Assembly: GCF_001750165.1 (NCBI RefSeq)
Contig: NZ_CP015411.1
Span: 2,136,001 to 2,200,000 of the forward strand
Origin: Pseudoalteromonas luteoviolacea
GTDB taxonomy: Bacteria; Pseudomonadota; Gammaproteobacteria; Enterobacterales; Alteromonadaceae
Length of the DNA: 64,000 nucleotides
Reading direction: 5' to 3'
Shown: one piece after another, positions 1-8,465 of the stretch
How positions within the stretch are numbered: position 1 is the stretch's first letter
Layout of the letters: every line of letters starts with the position of its first letter
Notes under the pieces: model-generated
The model's database searches: none
What the model saw: the letters and a program-made list of their open reading frames with translations, nothing else
Told to the model about the DNA's origin: nothing
Program-made: the position numbers and the translations under genes

Positions 1-393
1 AATAGGCAAGGTACGACGAAGTTTAAATAACCTAAGCATTAAAAAACTTGTTTTACAGGCGAGCCTTGAGTTTTGTAATTGTGCGTATATAAAACTTTTT
101 AGTTGTTGGTCTTTTTTAACATATTCTTTTGGAAAGGAAATAAATGAATTAGCACCACCACGAAAATTATCACCAGCGTCATATTCATACCAATGCACGC
201 ATTGGGGCTGTTGAATTGACACTGAAACGTCCAGCTTCCTGGTATTAAATAAGCTCTTTTCTATGTAAATTGAACTGCACTTTGGATGCATTGAATCGAG
301 CGTTCGTAATAAGGTAACTTGACTACGATCTAATTTAAATTTATCCACCAATAATGGAGTAAGTTCTTTGATATTTGTTTGATTATTTTTCAT
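1..393 (-). CDS. hypothetical protein, C-terminus beyond the window
   Basis: An open frame of 131 codons runs from an ATG at 393 to the window edge without a stop. The next in-frame codons upstream lead to a stop, so this ATG is the first possible start. The visible part begins MKNNQTNIKELTPLLVDKFK and is polar, with no signal peptide or membrane segment. It includes a Cys-His-Trp patch (QCVHWYEYDAGDNFRGG) about half way. I do not recognise the family. It lies 53 bases downstream of the 140-residue gene on the same strand and is probably the fourth gene of the kinase operon. There is no clear Shine-Dalgarno sequence. Confidence 0.6.
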   Translation of the reverse strand, partial: MKNNQTNIKELTPLLVDKFKLDRSQVTLLRTLDSMHPKCSSIYIEKSLFNTRKLDVSVSIQQPQCVHWYEYDAGDNFRGGANSFISFPKEYVKKDQQLKSFIYAQLQNSRLACKTSFLMLRLFKLRRTLPI

Positions 394-446
394 TGTTGAA
401 TATTAAAGCTGGGCTAGAGAGTTGATCCCCTAACCCTAAACTTCTG

Positions 447-869
447 TTACCAAGTTGCAGTGTATGACACATCACCGAGGAAAAACTTCATGTAGTCTGG
501 ATCATTTGAAGCTTCTAGTTGACCAATTAGAACTTGTGCTAGTGTTGTCGTTAAATAACCTTTTTCAGGAACTTCTTGGTTACCTGTTAACAGCGCTGTC
601 ATTCCGTCAACTTCTGTTTGTCTCATTTTTGTAATTTCTTTGATATTTGACTTAACCAAGTCCGATTGTGGCTTTGCGTCTTCAAGCTCTTTAATTTGAT
701 GTGTGTATTTACCTATTTTGCTTGCATAGTCAGCCATTGCAGTACTTAAGTCTTCACTTCCTGCAATTCGTGACATGGAGTCGATAATGGCAATTCGGTC
801 CGACTGGGTCATGTTTGCGGCAACATTAGAGTTATAATCTTTAATTATAATATTGTTATCAATTTTCAT
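447..869 (-). CDS. hypothetical 140-residue protein of the kinase operon
   Basis: This is a small, charged, mostly helical protein with no signal peptide and no cysteine. Its middle (about residues 45-85) is rich in Lys, Glu and Gln and could form a short coiled coil; the end is GDVSYTATW. The start codon overlaps the stop of the secreted heme-motif gene (ATGA), which shows translational coupling. I do not recognise the family. Because it is co-translated with a Ser/Thr kinase, it could be a substrate, adaptor or exported peptide of that system, but nothing in the sequence proves this. Confidence 0.7.
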   Translation of the reverse strand: MKIDNNIIIKDYNSNVAANMTQSDRIAIIDSMSRIAGSEDLSTAMADYASKIGKYTHQIKELEDAKPQSDLVKSNIKEITKMRQTEVDGMTALLTGNQEVPEKGYLTTTLAQVLIGQLEASNDPDYMKFFLGDVSYTATW

Positions 870-2272
870 TGTGAAACCTTCTTTATTAGTGAGTTAGGAA
901 AAAATAAAAAATCTTTTGATGTGAAATTAGAACTTTTTTGAGTCTTTAAGTGAGTCGGTGTGTGGCAATTAATGCAGCTGCTTTTTTGGTTATATGGCTC
1001 TATTGCTGTATTACTTAAGTGTTTAGGTACAACACATACCTTTTTATTGGGGACAACAACATATTCTCCTTTGTCGTTATCAAATCTTATTTTATTTTCC
1101 ACATTACAAAGCTGGTCTAAATTAGAATAATTGGCGTAGTCTGTTTCCATTATATTTTGTGCCCATTGTGTAGCATCCTGACGATAAAACTTCCATGGAG
1201 AATTGGGAAAGTTTGTTTCAATCTCTCTAACAAGTTTTTTGTATGCTACATCTGGGTTGGTTCTTAATATATTTGTGAAGTCAGCAAATTCGAACTCATT
1301 GACATTAGCGATCCGGGCGTTGTAGCCTGAGTAAGCTTCGTCAAATGTGTTAACTTTTACTTCTGATGGCGAGTGTCTATCGTATAGATTCCATTTTTTA
1401 AGTAATAGTGAGCGCATTGGCACTTCTGTTTTGTTTGTATTTTTGTTGTAGCCAATACTTGGGCTGTTATCGATATGAGAAAATGTGGTCCAAGACCATT
1501 GAGGTAGATATTCAGAGCGATAGGCTATGTGCATAGCTATTAAAGCGACATTTGCATGCCTACATGTATTGCCATCAAAAATATAGGCTGGTTGCCTAAA
1601 GTATCGCTCGCCATCATCACTTTGCAATTCTTTCCATGCGAGTTTTAAGACAAGTGAACCTTCTTTAATAAGTGTTTCCGTAGGGAAATTGAACTTGGTC
1701 TGTTCGGTTATGGGCCCTTTTGATAATAATGCATCTAAATAATCTTCAATGACATCGTTCATGACTACTTCATAATGAATCAAGTTTCCGGCGCTATCTC
1801 TTAAGGTATTAGGGGTAGCTGGGTTTGAGTCTGGGACTTTGGTATCAGCTAAAAAGCGATATTTACTGGACTGTTCACCATTTTGAAGAGGTATTTTACA
1901 AACTTCATTGGGATCAATGTATTTATCCCGACTGTTGGGATTATTTTTTTGTATATATTCATTGGTGGTGGTCCAAGAAAGCCAAATGGGGTTGACTGGC
2001 AGTGCCTTTATTGCAATACACTCTTCGCAATTAAAGGTCGAACTTAACCCATTTAGAGCTAAAAATTGATTGTTACCATAGTTCAGGAAATCAGTCATTG
2101 CGTTGTTGATACCTGATATGTGATCAAGGACTGTCGGACTATTAATTGGCGAAGTTGGCAAGTGATAGTTTAAATACAGCGCGTCAGAGTCATCGCTAGA
2201 TTCTGTGCCAAATCCAACTTGAGGGAATATCAATGAACTGAGCACCCCCATTAATGCAACGTGTGTTTTCAT
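866..2272 (-). CDS. secreted protein with one c-type heme motif, unknown function
   Basis: Residues 1-22 look like a Sec signal peptide ending VGFGTES, so the 468-residue product should be periplasmic or surface-located. Near the C-terminus a CINCH sequence (C-x2-C-H) is a covalent heme-c attachment motif, and an earlier ECCEEC-like Cys pair (NCEEC, about residue 60) may form a disulfide. The middle is rich in Trp, Tyr and Asn and contains WSWTTFSHIDN. I recall similar segments in large secreted mono-heme proteins, but I cannot name a family. Its ATG overlaps the kinase stop by one base (TAATG) and its stop overlaps the next start, so it is strictly coupled in the operon. A redox or sensory partner is plausible. 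Confidence 0.7.
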   Translation of the reverse strand: MKTHVALMGVLSSLIFPQVGFGTESSDDSDALYLNYHLPTSPINSPTVLDHISGINNAMTDFLNYGNNQFLALNGLSSTFNCEECIAIKALPVNPIWLSWTTTNEYIQKNNPNSRDKYIDPNEVCKIPLQNGEQSSKYRFLADTKVPDSNPATPNTLRDSAGNLIHYEVVMNDVIEDYLDALLSKGPITEQTKFNFPTETLIKEGSLVLKLAWKELQSDDGERYFRQPAYIFDGNTCRHANVALIAMHIAYRSEYLPQWSWTTFSHIDNSPSIGYNKNTNKTEVPMRSLLLKKWNLYDRHSPSEVKVNTFDEAYSGYNARIANVNEFEFADFTNILRTNPDVAYKKLVREIETNFPNSPWKFYRQDATQWAQNIMETDYANYSNLDQLCNVENKIRFDNDKGEYVVVPNKKVCVVPKHLSNTAIEPYNQKSSCINCHTPTHLKTQKSSNFTSKDFLFFPNSLIKKVSQ

Positions 2273-5200
2273 TATTTATTCCCTTGCTTTGTGATTAACT
2301 TTTCGATTCTTACAAATAGGTTTGTTCCGGGTATTGGCTTGAGATCAGCAGAGCGGTAGCGCTCTATAATATTTATGTTGGATACAAACAAAATCAAAGC
2401 AAGGTTATAAAATAAGGTTAGAGCGCCTAGTTTGTTGTCATTACGATTGAAGTACTTTACTTGGTCCATAATATTATCTATTTCAATTTCCTTAATAACT
2501 CCGGTGTTTCTGTAAATGGATTTAATCAGGACAGATCTTAAAAATGGCGCATTCCAACTTAGATCCATTCGTTGCATTTTATCTAGACCGTCTCGGCAAA
2601 CCTCAATTGCTTTATCTGTCAGCTTTTTTCTACTCAAACAATCAGCATACATATATTGGCATGTACTAATTACGCCAGAGCGACCACTTTCTATTTGCAG
2701 GTTAATATATTCTTCGAAACCAGAAATATCATTGATACTCCATTGGTAATGCATTTTAGTGCCTTCAACAATCCAAAGGTCTTTAAAGTCTTCTTTGAAC
2801 ATGTCATAGTGATGTCTGGCGAGATCATCTATTCGCTTTCTGTTATTTGTATGTACACAGACGATAAAATCGAAATGAACGGCTAAGTGAAAACACAGTT
2901 CATGGCCGGGTATATCACTCTTTTTCTTCGCGACTTCTAAATTCTCAAAAGCTTTATCTAAATTGCCTTGTAAGCAATGCTGCATTGCAGAGACGTAGAT
3001 AACATAAGATTTTGGATCAACACCTGCCTTTAGATATATGTCCTTGTCCAGTTCATCATCATATTCATCCAAACATTTGTTCCATATATACTCTGCTTGT
3101 TGGAATTCACCCCGTAACATATGGGCATTTCCCAGATATGGTGAAATGAGAAGGCTATTGCTTCTTTTAAATTCTGGTTCGCTATTTTCAAGAATATGAT
3201 ATGCCAGCTTTAGTGCATTTGTACTTTCGCCGTTGAAGATAAGTGTTTGAAATTTTAAAAACTCGTCAAATACGGTATTTTGTGGAACCAGCTTATTGTC
3301 GTGTAACTGAGGAAGTTCAAGGTTCTGTGAAATTTGTTTAGACCCAAAACCCGAATAGCCCATTTCGGCAAACGCTAAATATTGCTGCAACTTAACATAC
3401 AGTTCCTCATTTTCCGGGCAGTCTGTACCCATTGACTCGATCCAGTCTATGCCCTTGTTGACAATATAAACCGCTTCTTGATTAGCTGCTCTTTTTAGCA
3501 AGTACCCTGCATAATCCGAAATGACCGAGACTGCTATATTCACTTCTTTAGCCATATAAAAATGTTCAGCAATAACAACATTTTGCTCGTCATTTTGTGA
3601 GGCCGATTGAAGTGATTCCGCAACGCTTTTGTGATTTTTAATTTTGTTTTCGACAGACAATGAATCATAAGCCGCATCGCGCACTAAAGCATGCTTAAAA
3701 ATGTAACTATCAGACTTGGTTCGACGTTGTAAAAAAACTAAATCGGCATTAATTAACTCAATGAGGTCATTTTGAAGTTGGCTTTCACTCAAAGGTGAAG
3801 CTGAAACAAGTATATCGTATTCAAACTCTCGACCAATAGTGGAGGCCAATTGCGCTGTTTCTTTTGCATGAAGCAAACAATCTAGCTTTTGCTGTAATGA
3901 CTCTCGTAAACTTGAGGGAACTTGGTCCAATCGTGCGGGAGAGGTAAATTCGATTACACCGTGCTTGTAGTCAACCAATTCTCTTTGTTTCAGCATGCTT
4001 ACAAGCTCTTCAACGAATAGAGGCACTCCGTCAGTACGATTTATCAATGTATCTATTACATTGGAAGAGACATTTCTGTGCTCAAAAAGCGTGTAAATAA
4101 ATTCTTCAGTAGCTGCAAAAGAGAGTTTATTAATATTCACTTCGGTAATATGAAGATCTACAAGTTGGCTTGGAACCGCTTCTCTAGAAGTAGTTAGCAC
4201 AGCTTCTGCAGAAGAAAGCTGAGACATGAAATGAGATATAAATTCAAGAGTTGTATTATCAGCCCAGTGAATATCTTCAATTATAAATAGCTTATTGTCA
4301 TTTATACCAAATTGTTTTGTTAAAAGAAGTCGAGAGAGTCCTTCGAATAAGTGTTGTTTTTGCTCATCTGGGTTAATAGTTTGAAGTTGATTGCCTTCTT
4401 TTAAATCGATGTTTAACCATGTAAGTAAAATTAAGATGAGTTGCTCTCTATTGTATTCAGAGCTTTTTGGCTGCGACTCTATCACATTGGAGAATACTTC
4501 GTATGCAGAGTCATAATTTAACTCATTGGTGTTAAATAGGTATTTAACTAAGTTAAGGATTGGGTAAAGCGCACTGTTTTTGTGTTCTGGTAGACATTGA
4601 GCAATAAGATGCTGGTAGTCTGTAGTATTATGTCTGACTTCTTGAATAAGGCGTGATTTACCAATGCCTGCTTCTCCACTGATGTGGGCTTTGCGAGCAG
4701 GTGAATGCTTGATCACAGTTAGAAGATTATGGAGCTCTTCTTGTCTACCAATAAAAGTATGGTTATTACGCGTTCCTCGCATAAAGCCAAAGGCTTCGAT
4801 TTGGCGTTCACCTTTTAATTCATATACTTGCTCAGGACTATAAGACAAGCCTAATTTTAGGTCTACATAATTATCAAACTCACTGTAAGGGTCTAGAATA
4901 GCCCGAGCTTCTGCACTACATAAAACTTGTCTCTCTTTTGCTGTTCTTGCTAGCACCATCGCAGCATTGGCAGCGTGCCCTTCTGGAGTTGTATTAGCAT
5001 AAATGACAAATACCCCAGTATGTATACCTATATGCACGTTAAGTTGTGCGCCATGTGCATCTTTCATTAACGCGTTGCGTTTTGAGATTTCGCTGATGAT
5101 TTCCAGTGCGCTTCTAGCGCATAGTCGAGTATCATTATCGCTGGCCGTAGGGTGGCCAAAATAAAATAAAGATGTATCAGCAACACTGCCTACGTGAAAT

Positions 5201-6339
5201 CCACCAAAGCGGACGGCAATATCCAAGCAATGATTTCGTTGTGACTTAAATAGTGTATCTATCACATCCAAATCATGGTCTCGAGAGTCAATAAATGATG
5301 TACTAAATCGCACTGCTAATGTTGTAATTTGTTTTTTTTCAGTGAGGGAGGTGTAGGTATAGGGGATGCCGGATGTTTCTGAACACTGCTGCATAACAAG
5401 CGTTTCATCTTCGACAAATTGCTTTGCGTTGCTCTGCGCTAATGTGCCTACTAAATTGGCCACATTGATGGATTTAAGCTCATTAAATGCTTCTTCGCCG
5501 GTGATCACTCGCTCGATGGCGTTTTTATTTAACACACGACGTAGTAATCCGGACAGGGGATGCCCCAAGATAGGACTGGGCATAGGGATATGGGCGTCGC
5601 TGAGCTGTCTATGATAAATTGAAGCTATACTCGTGCCACTAACAGCTGGTATCCCAGTCAAGCATTCTAAGTACACCAAGCCCCATACATACAAATCCGT
5701 TTTTATAGTTGCAGGCTCTCCTCTGAGCTGTTCTGGAGCACTGTATGAAGGCGTACCAAGCGTTTCTTGGGTTAAAGTGAGCGTCTTAAAGTCTGATTGG
5801 CGGCTATCTTGAGTAAGTGTACCGATGCCAAAATCCAGTATTTTTGCATGTAGCTTAGCACCTGTTTTACTCAGCATGATGTTTGCTGGTTTAATGTCTC
5901 GGTGAACGATACCTTTATCATGAGCGTGAATGAGCGCATCAAGAACTTGAGACATAATGTCTGTTGCGTCAGGTGCACTAAAAGGACCTTCGATCAGTAG
6001 GTGTTCACGTAATGAATAGCCTTCAACGAATTCGAATACGCCATAAAGTAAACTGTCATCAACTTGACCTTGATCTAAAAGCCGAACGATGTTGGGGTGT
6101 TGTAATTGACTGCTTAATGATGTTTCACGCTTAAATCGTTCAATGTACCTTTGTTTTTTTTGCTCTTCACAATGAGGTTCTATTGAGAGAAATTTAATAG
6201 CAACAATTTGTCCTGTGCTATTTTGCTTGGCTTTGAATACTTTACCGAAGCCACCCTCACCAATCTTACTTAGTAATTCGTAATTAGAAGACTCAAATCG
6301 TTCATCGATATATGAATCTGAAAACTGTGTTAATGACAT
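2272..6339 (-). CDS. Ser/Thr protein kinase - class III cyclase - AAA ATPase fusion with TPR-like tail
   Basis: The 1355 residues hold four parts. An N-terminal eukaryotic-type kinase (about 20-290) has the glycine loop GEGGFGKV (27-34), Lys49, HRD (146-148), DFG (169-171) and APE (201-203), so it should be active. A class III adenylate/guanylate cyclase-like domain (about 335-500) follows; the usual first metal-binding Asp segment reads LAVRFSTSF, so cyclase activity is doubtful. A signalling ATPase domain (about 528-790) has Walker A GEAGIGKS (555-562) and Walker B LFIIEDIHWAD. The rest is helical and TPR-like. No membrane segment is evident. The order resembles PknK-type regulators and the kinase/cyclase fusions annotated beside thiazole/oxazole-modified peptide (TOMM) clusters. 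It is the first gene of the operon. Confidence 0.88.
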   Translation of the reverse strand: MSLTQFSDSYIDERFESSNYELLSKIGEGGFGKVFKAKQNSTGQIVAIKFLSIEPHCEEQKKQRYIERFKRETSLSSQLQHPNIVRLLDQGQVDDSLLYGVFEFVEGYSLREHLLIEGPFSAPDATDIMSQVLDALIHAHDKGIVHRDIKPANIMLSKTGAKLHAKILDFGIGTLTQDSRQSDFKTLTLTQETLGTPSYSAPEQLRGEPATIKTDLYVWGLVYLECLTGIPAVSGTSIASIYHRQLSDAHIPMPSPILGHPLSGLLRRVLNKNAIERVITGEEAFNELKSINVANLVGTLAQSNAKQFVEDETLVMQQCSETSGIPYTYTSLTEKKQITTLAVRFSTSFIDSRDHDLDVIDTLFKSQRNHCLDIAVRFGGFHVGSVADTSLFYFGHPTASDNDTRLCARSALEIISEISKRNALMKDAHGAQLNVHIGIHTGVFVIYANTTPEGHAANAAMVLARTAKERQVLCSAEARAILDPYSEFDNYVDLKLGLSYSPEQVYELKGERQIEAFGFMRGTRNNHTFIGRQEELHNLLTVIKHSPARKAHISGEAGIGKSRLIQEVRHNTTDYQHLIAQCLPEHKNSALYPILNLVKYLFNTNELNYDSAYEVFSNVIESQPKSSEYNREQLILILLTWLNIDLKEGNQLQTINPDEQKQHLFEGLSRLLLTKQFGINDNKLFIIEDIHWADNTTLEFISHFMSQLSSAEAVLTTSREAVPSQLVDLHITEVNINKLSFAATEEFIYTLFEHRNVSSNVIDTLINRTDGVPLFVEELVSMLKQRELVDYKHGVIEFTSPARLDQVPSSLRESLQQKLDCLLHAKETAQLASTIGREFEYDILVSASPLSESQLQNDLIELINADLVFLQRRTKSDSYIFKHALVRDAAYDSLSVENKIKNHKSVAESLQSASQNDEQNVVIAEHFYMAKEVNIAVSVISDYAGYLLKRAANQEAVYIVNKGIDWIESMGTDCPENEELYVKLQQYLAFAEMGYSGFGSKQISQNLELPQLHDNKLVPQNTVFDEFLKFQTLIFNGESTNALKLAYHILENSEPEFKRSNSLLISPYLGNAHMLRGEFQQAEYIWNKCLDEYDDELDKDIYLKAGVDPKSYVIYVSAMQHCLQGNLDKAFENLEVAKKKSDIPGHELCFHLAVHFDFIVCVHTNNRKRIDDLARHHYDMFKEDFKDLWIVEGTKMHYQWSINDISGFEEYINLQIESGRSGVISTCQYMYADCLSRKKLTDKAIEVCRDGLDKMQRMDLSWNAPFLRSVLIKSIYRNTGVIKEIEIDNIMDQVKYFNRNDNKLGALTLFYNLALILFVSNINIIERYRSADLKPIPGTNLFVRIEKLITKQGNK

Positions 6340-6481
6340 AATGGTAATAAGCTTTTTAAATTAATGTCCGTTTATGGTGCTCTTGGGTCATTTAAAGACG
6401 ACAAAAGGCCAATCGAGTAATTCCTGTTTAAAACACGAGTTACAGTAATTAAACATTATTAACAATTAATGGCGGGATACA

Positions 6482-6554
6482 GAGTGATATGTTTTTATGT
6501 GCAATTGTTAACTTAAAAACCTTAATTGTAATAATTTTCAAACTGATATCACTC
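6482..6554. repeat. 9-bp inverted repeat upstream of the kinase gene
   Basis: GAGTGATAT (6482-6490) is matched by ATATCACTC (6546-6554), with 55 AT-rich bases between. It lies 140-220 bases upstream of the kinase start. It could be a pair of half-sites for a regulator; a chance repeat in AT-rich DNA is also possible. Confidence 0.4.
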
Positions 6555-6722
6555 ATTAATTTTGCAAAATGCAATTATATGTTTTAGGTAAATTTATCAA
6601 GATCTTATTACATGAAATTTAGAGAGTAAACACGGTGTAATAAAGTGTAATATTTGGGTTTAATTTGAACAGATAGCTGGAAATCTGCGCTCTACCTTGC
6701 TGTATTAGCGTGCTCGATTAGA

Positions 6723-6731
6723 GGGGGGGGG
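6723..6731. repeat. run of nine G
   Basis: A G9 homopolymer interrupts an otherwise AT-rich spacer, about 385 bases upstream of the kinase start and 145 bases past the stop of the neighbouring minus-strand gene. Poly-G runs of this length are prone to slippage. Confidence 0.9.
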
Positions 6732-6876
6732 ATGTCATTGGTAGGAGATAAGAGTTCGATAGTTTTTGAAGACCAATGCGGGAATTCGTGAGGGTAATTA
6801 TCTTGAGTGTGTTTGATTTAGCTCATTAGTCTATTTTTAACTGTAATTAACACGTTTAATTTTACTTTTTGGCCAT

Positions 6877-7392
6877 CTATGCAATGGCCTTTATCAAGAT
6901 ACTCATGTCGGTAATGCCGGCTTCTTTCATTGCATCTTTTACGCTCTCTATCATGTCGAAGTAGTGGATTTGTAATTGCATGAAATACTGGTTTCTCGAA
7001 TCGAAATAGGCTTTTTGTGCTTCGTCATTGTGGTCAGTTTTGGCGCTGAGCTCAGCGACTTCTTGTTTAACTAGGTCTAGCTCTTCTTTCATTTCTTCTA
7101 AACGTTCTAACATTCGACGGATATGATCGGGAATGTCGCCGTACTTATCTTCGGCTTTTTCTTTCGCTTCTCGGCCAGAAAGCTTTTCCTTTTCTTTGTC
7201 TGAGAGTTTATGGGTGCCCTCTAACTCTGAAGCTTTATCTGTTTTATTTGTGGAATCGCCATCTTTACTTTCCACATCGGAAGTATTATTTTCTACCTCT
7301 AAGGTTTCTTGCTCTCTTTTGGCGGCCCTTTCCTGAAGGTCTGTCGCTAGTTTATGGCCATAAGCCACACTTACTTCATGTAAAAAGTTCAT
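6877..7392 (-). CDS. hypothetical coiled-coil protein
   Basis: The frame is open from 7431, but the best start is the second of two adjacent ATGs (MNFLHEVSVAYG), seven bases after AAGGA, giving 171 residues. The first third is an acidic, low-complexity stretch of Glu, Lys, Asp and Ser. Residues from about 85 onward form a strong predicted coiled coil (DHIRRMLERLEEMKEELDLV), and the C-terminus is helical. There is no signal peptide, membrane segment or cysteine. I do not recognise a family. It appears monocistronic, with no functional clue from its neighbours. Confidence 0.7.
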   Translation of the reverse strand: MNFLHEVSVAYGHKLATDLQERAAKREQETLEVENNTSDVESKDGDSTNKTDKASELEGTHKLSDKEKEKLSGREAKEKAEDKYGDIPDHIRRMLERLEEMKEELDLVKQEVAELSAKTDHNDEAQKAYFDSRNQYFMQLQIHYFDMIESVKDAMKEAGITDMSILIKAIA

Positions 7393-7592
7393 CATAAAAT
7401 CCTTGGCAATAAAGTACCTATAAAACACCACTACTTAAAATACGTACTATTATCGGCAGAAGAATGAAAGACTTTAATACATTATTCTTATTTTATATGC
7501 TTACTTTAGATGAGAAGTGCAGTAATGCTCAAGAGAGTGAAATTTAAGCGGTTCAAGAGGCACTGATTAGCGCCTCGGTGTGATTAACCTAG

Positions 7593-8378
7593 TTAAAATG
7601 TCCAAGCGACGTGTACTTGAGGTACTGATTCATTGGTGTCAGTGCCTAACTTATTTCGCCAATATTGCCACTCTAATCCCAAATACAGTTGGCTTTCTGG
7701 CATTTCAAGTGCGTGACCCAAATCCCATCGAATGATAGGTTGAGCCAGTAGCCAGCCTTTAACGTCAAAACCTAGCTCATTTTCTCTTTGGGCGATATAT
7801 TCAACATGCCCGGTCACTTCAAATTTTTGATTGCCGATACTAAAAGGGTATCCCCAAGCTATATCTATCATCCAGCTGTTTGATTCCGCAGGTGCACCAC
7901 CTCTGGCTACGCCCTCGTTGTCGTCAATATAAGCTGTAAATAAGGTTGATAAAAAGCTAAAGCCTTCAGCGTTCCAAGAGATTTTTACACCAGGCAAGTA
8001 TTTCATTACTTTAGAGTCGCCAGCCATATTAAAGCCAGCAACTAACCCTATGTCTTTTATCGCATTATTTTTAAATTCAAATCCAGCTGTTTTTGACAGG
8101 CTAAATGTTGAGTACCACTCTCCATAAAAGTCTCTATCTTGATAATTATCATCTAGATCATCGACAAGATAGTCTATAAAGAAAAAGTTATCTCCATATT
8201 GATAACCAGAGCTGTGCTGCAATGAATATACAGTAGTATTTGCCTCATTTTTTGTAAAAGGGTTTTTAAACTTCCCATGATTGATATGGAGCTGCGTATT
8301 GCTCCAATCTGCAGCATACGTCGAAGAAGCGATGCAAGTGAGGGCAGTGGATAGTGCCAGAGAGATTTTTTTGTTCAT
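7593..8378 (-). CDS. Tsx/OmpK-like nucleoside-specific outer membrane channel
   Basis: A signal peptide ends at STYAAD. The mature protein has the alternating hydrophobic and polar pattern of a 12-strand outer membrane barrel and ends WTF, an aromatic C-terminal residue used for barrel assembly. Length (261) and motifs such as DWSNTQLHINHG near the N-terminus and LGLEWQYWRNK near the C-terminus fit the Tsx channel family, which passes nucleosides and serves as a phage receptor in enterics. It lies 87 bases downstream of the metT-like gene on the same strand, with a hairpin between, so shared transcription is possible. The substrate in this organism is inferred from the family only. Confidence 0.85.
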   Translation of the reverse strand: MNKKISLALSTALTCIASSTYAADWSNTQLHINHGKFKNPFTKNEANTTVYSLQHSSGYQYGDNFFFIDYLVDDLDDNYQDRDFYGEWYSTFSLSKTAGFEFKNNAIKDIGLVAGFNMAGDSKVMKYLPGVKISWNAEGFSFLSTLFTAYIDDNEGVARGGAPAESNSWMIDIAWGYPFSIGNQKFEVTGHVEYIAQRENELGFDVKGWLLAQPIIRWDLGHALEMPESQLYLGLEWQYWRNKLGTDTNESVPQVHVAWTF

Positions 8379-8433
8379 TAATATATCTTAAAAGTTGAGG
8401 AACTTTGTAATTATATATTAATTCAGGAGGTTA

Positions 8434-8458
8434 TGTGCACCCGAAAAACAGGTGCACA
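8434..8458 (-). terminator. hairpin between the NhaC-family gene and tsx
   Basis: TGTGCACC and GGTGCACA form a perfect 8-bp stem with a 9-base loop just after the transporter stop. No clear T run follows on the minus strand, so it may only slow or protect the transcript rather than terminate it. Confidence 0.4.
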
Positions 8459-8465
8459 GATCAAG

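Larger units (their letters stand above)
6340..6876. other. 537-base AT-rich spacer upstream of the kinase operon
   Basis: No ORF with coding character was found here. It should carry the kinase-operon promoter, which I could not fix to clear -35 and -10 boxes. Visible structures are a 9-bp inverted repeat and a run of nine G, listed separately. A GGCCAT/ATGGCC stem overlaps the stop codon of the downstream unknown gene but lacks a T tract in that gene's direction. Confidence 0.5.

Noticed and set aside
427..441. Telomere-like CCCCTAACCCTAAAC
   Set aside because: Only two units in a bacterial intergenic spacer; treated as chance.
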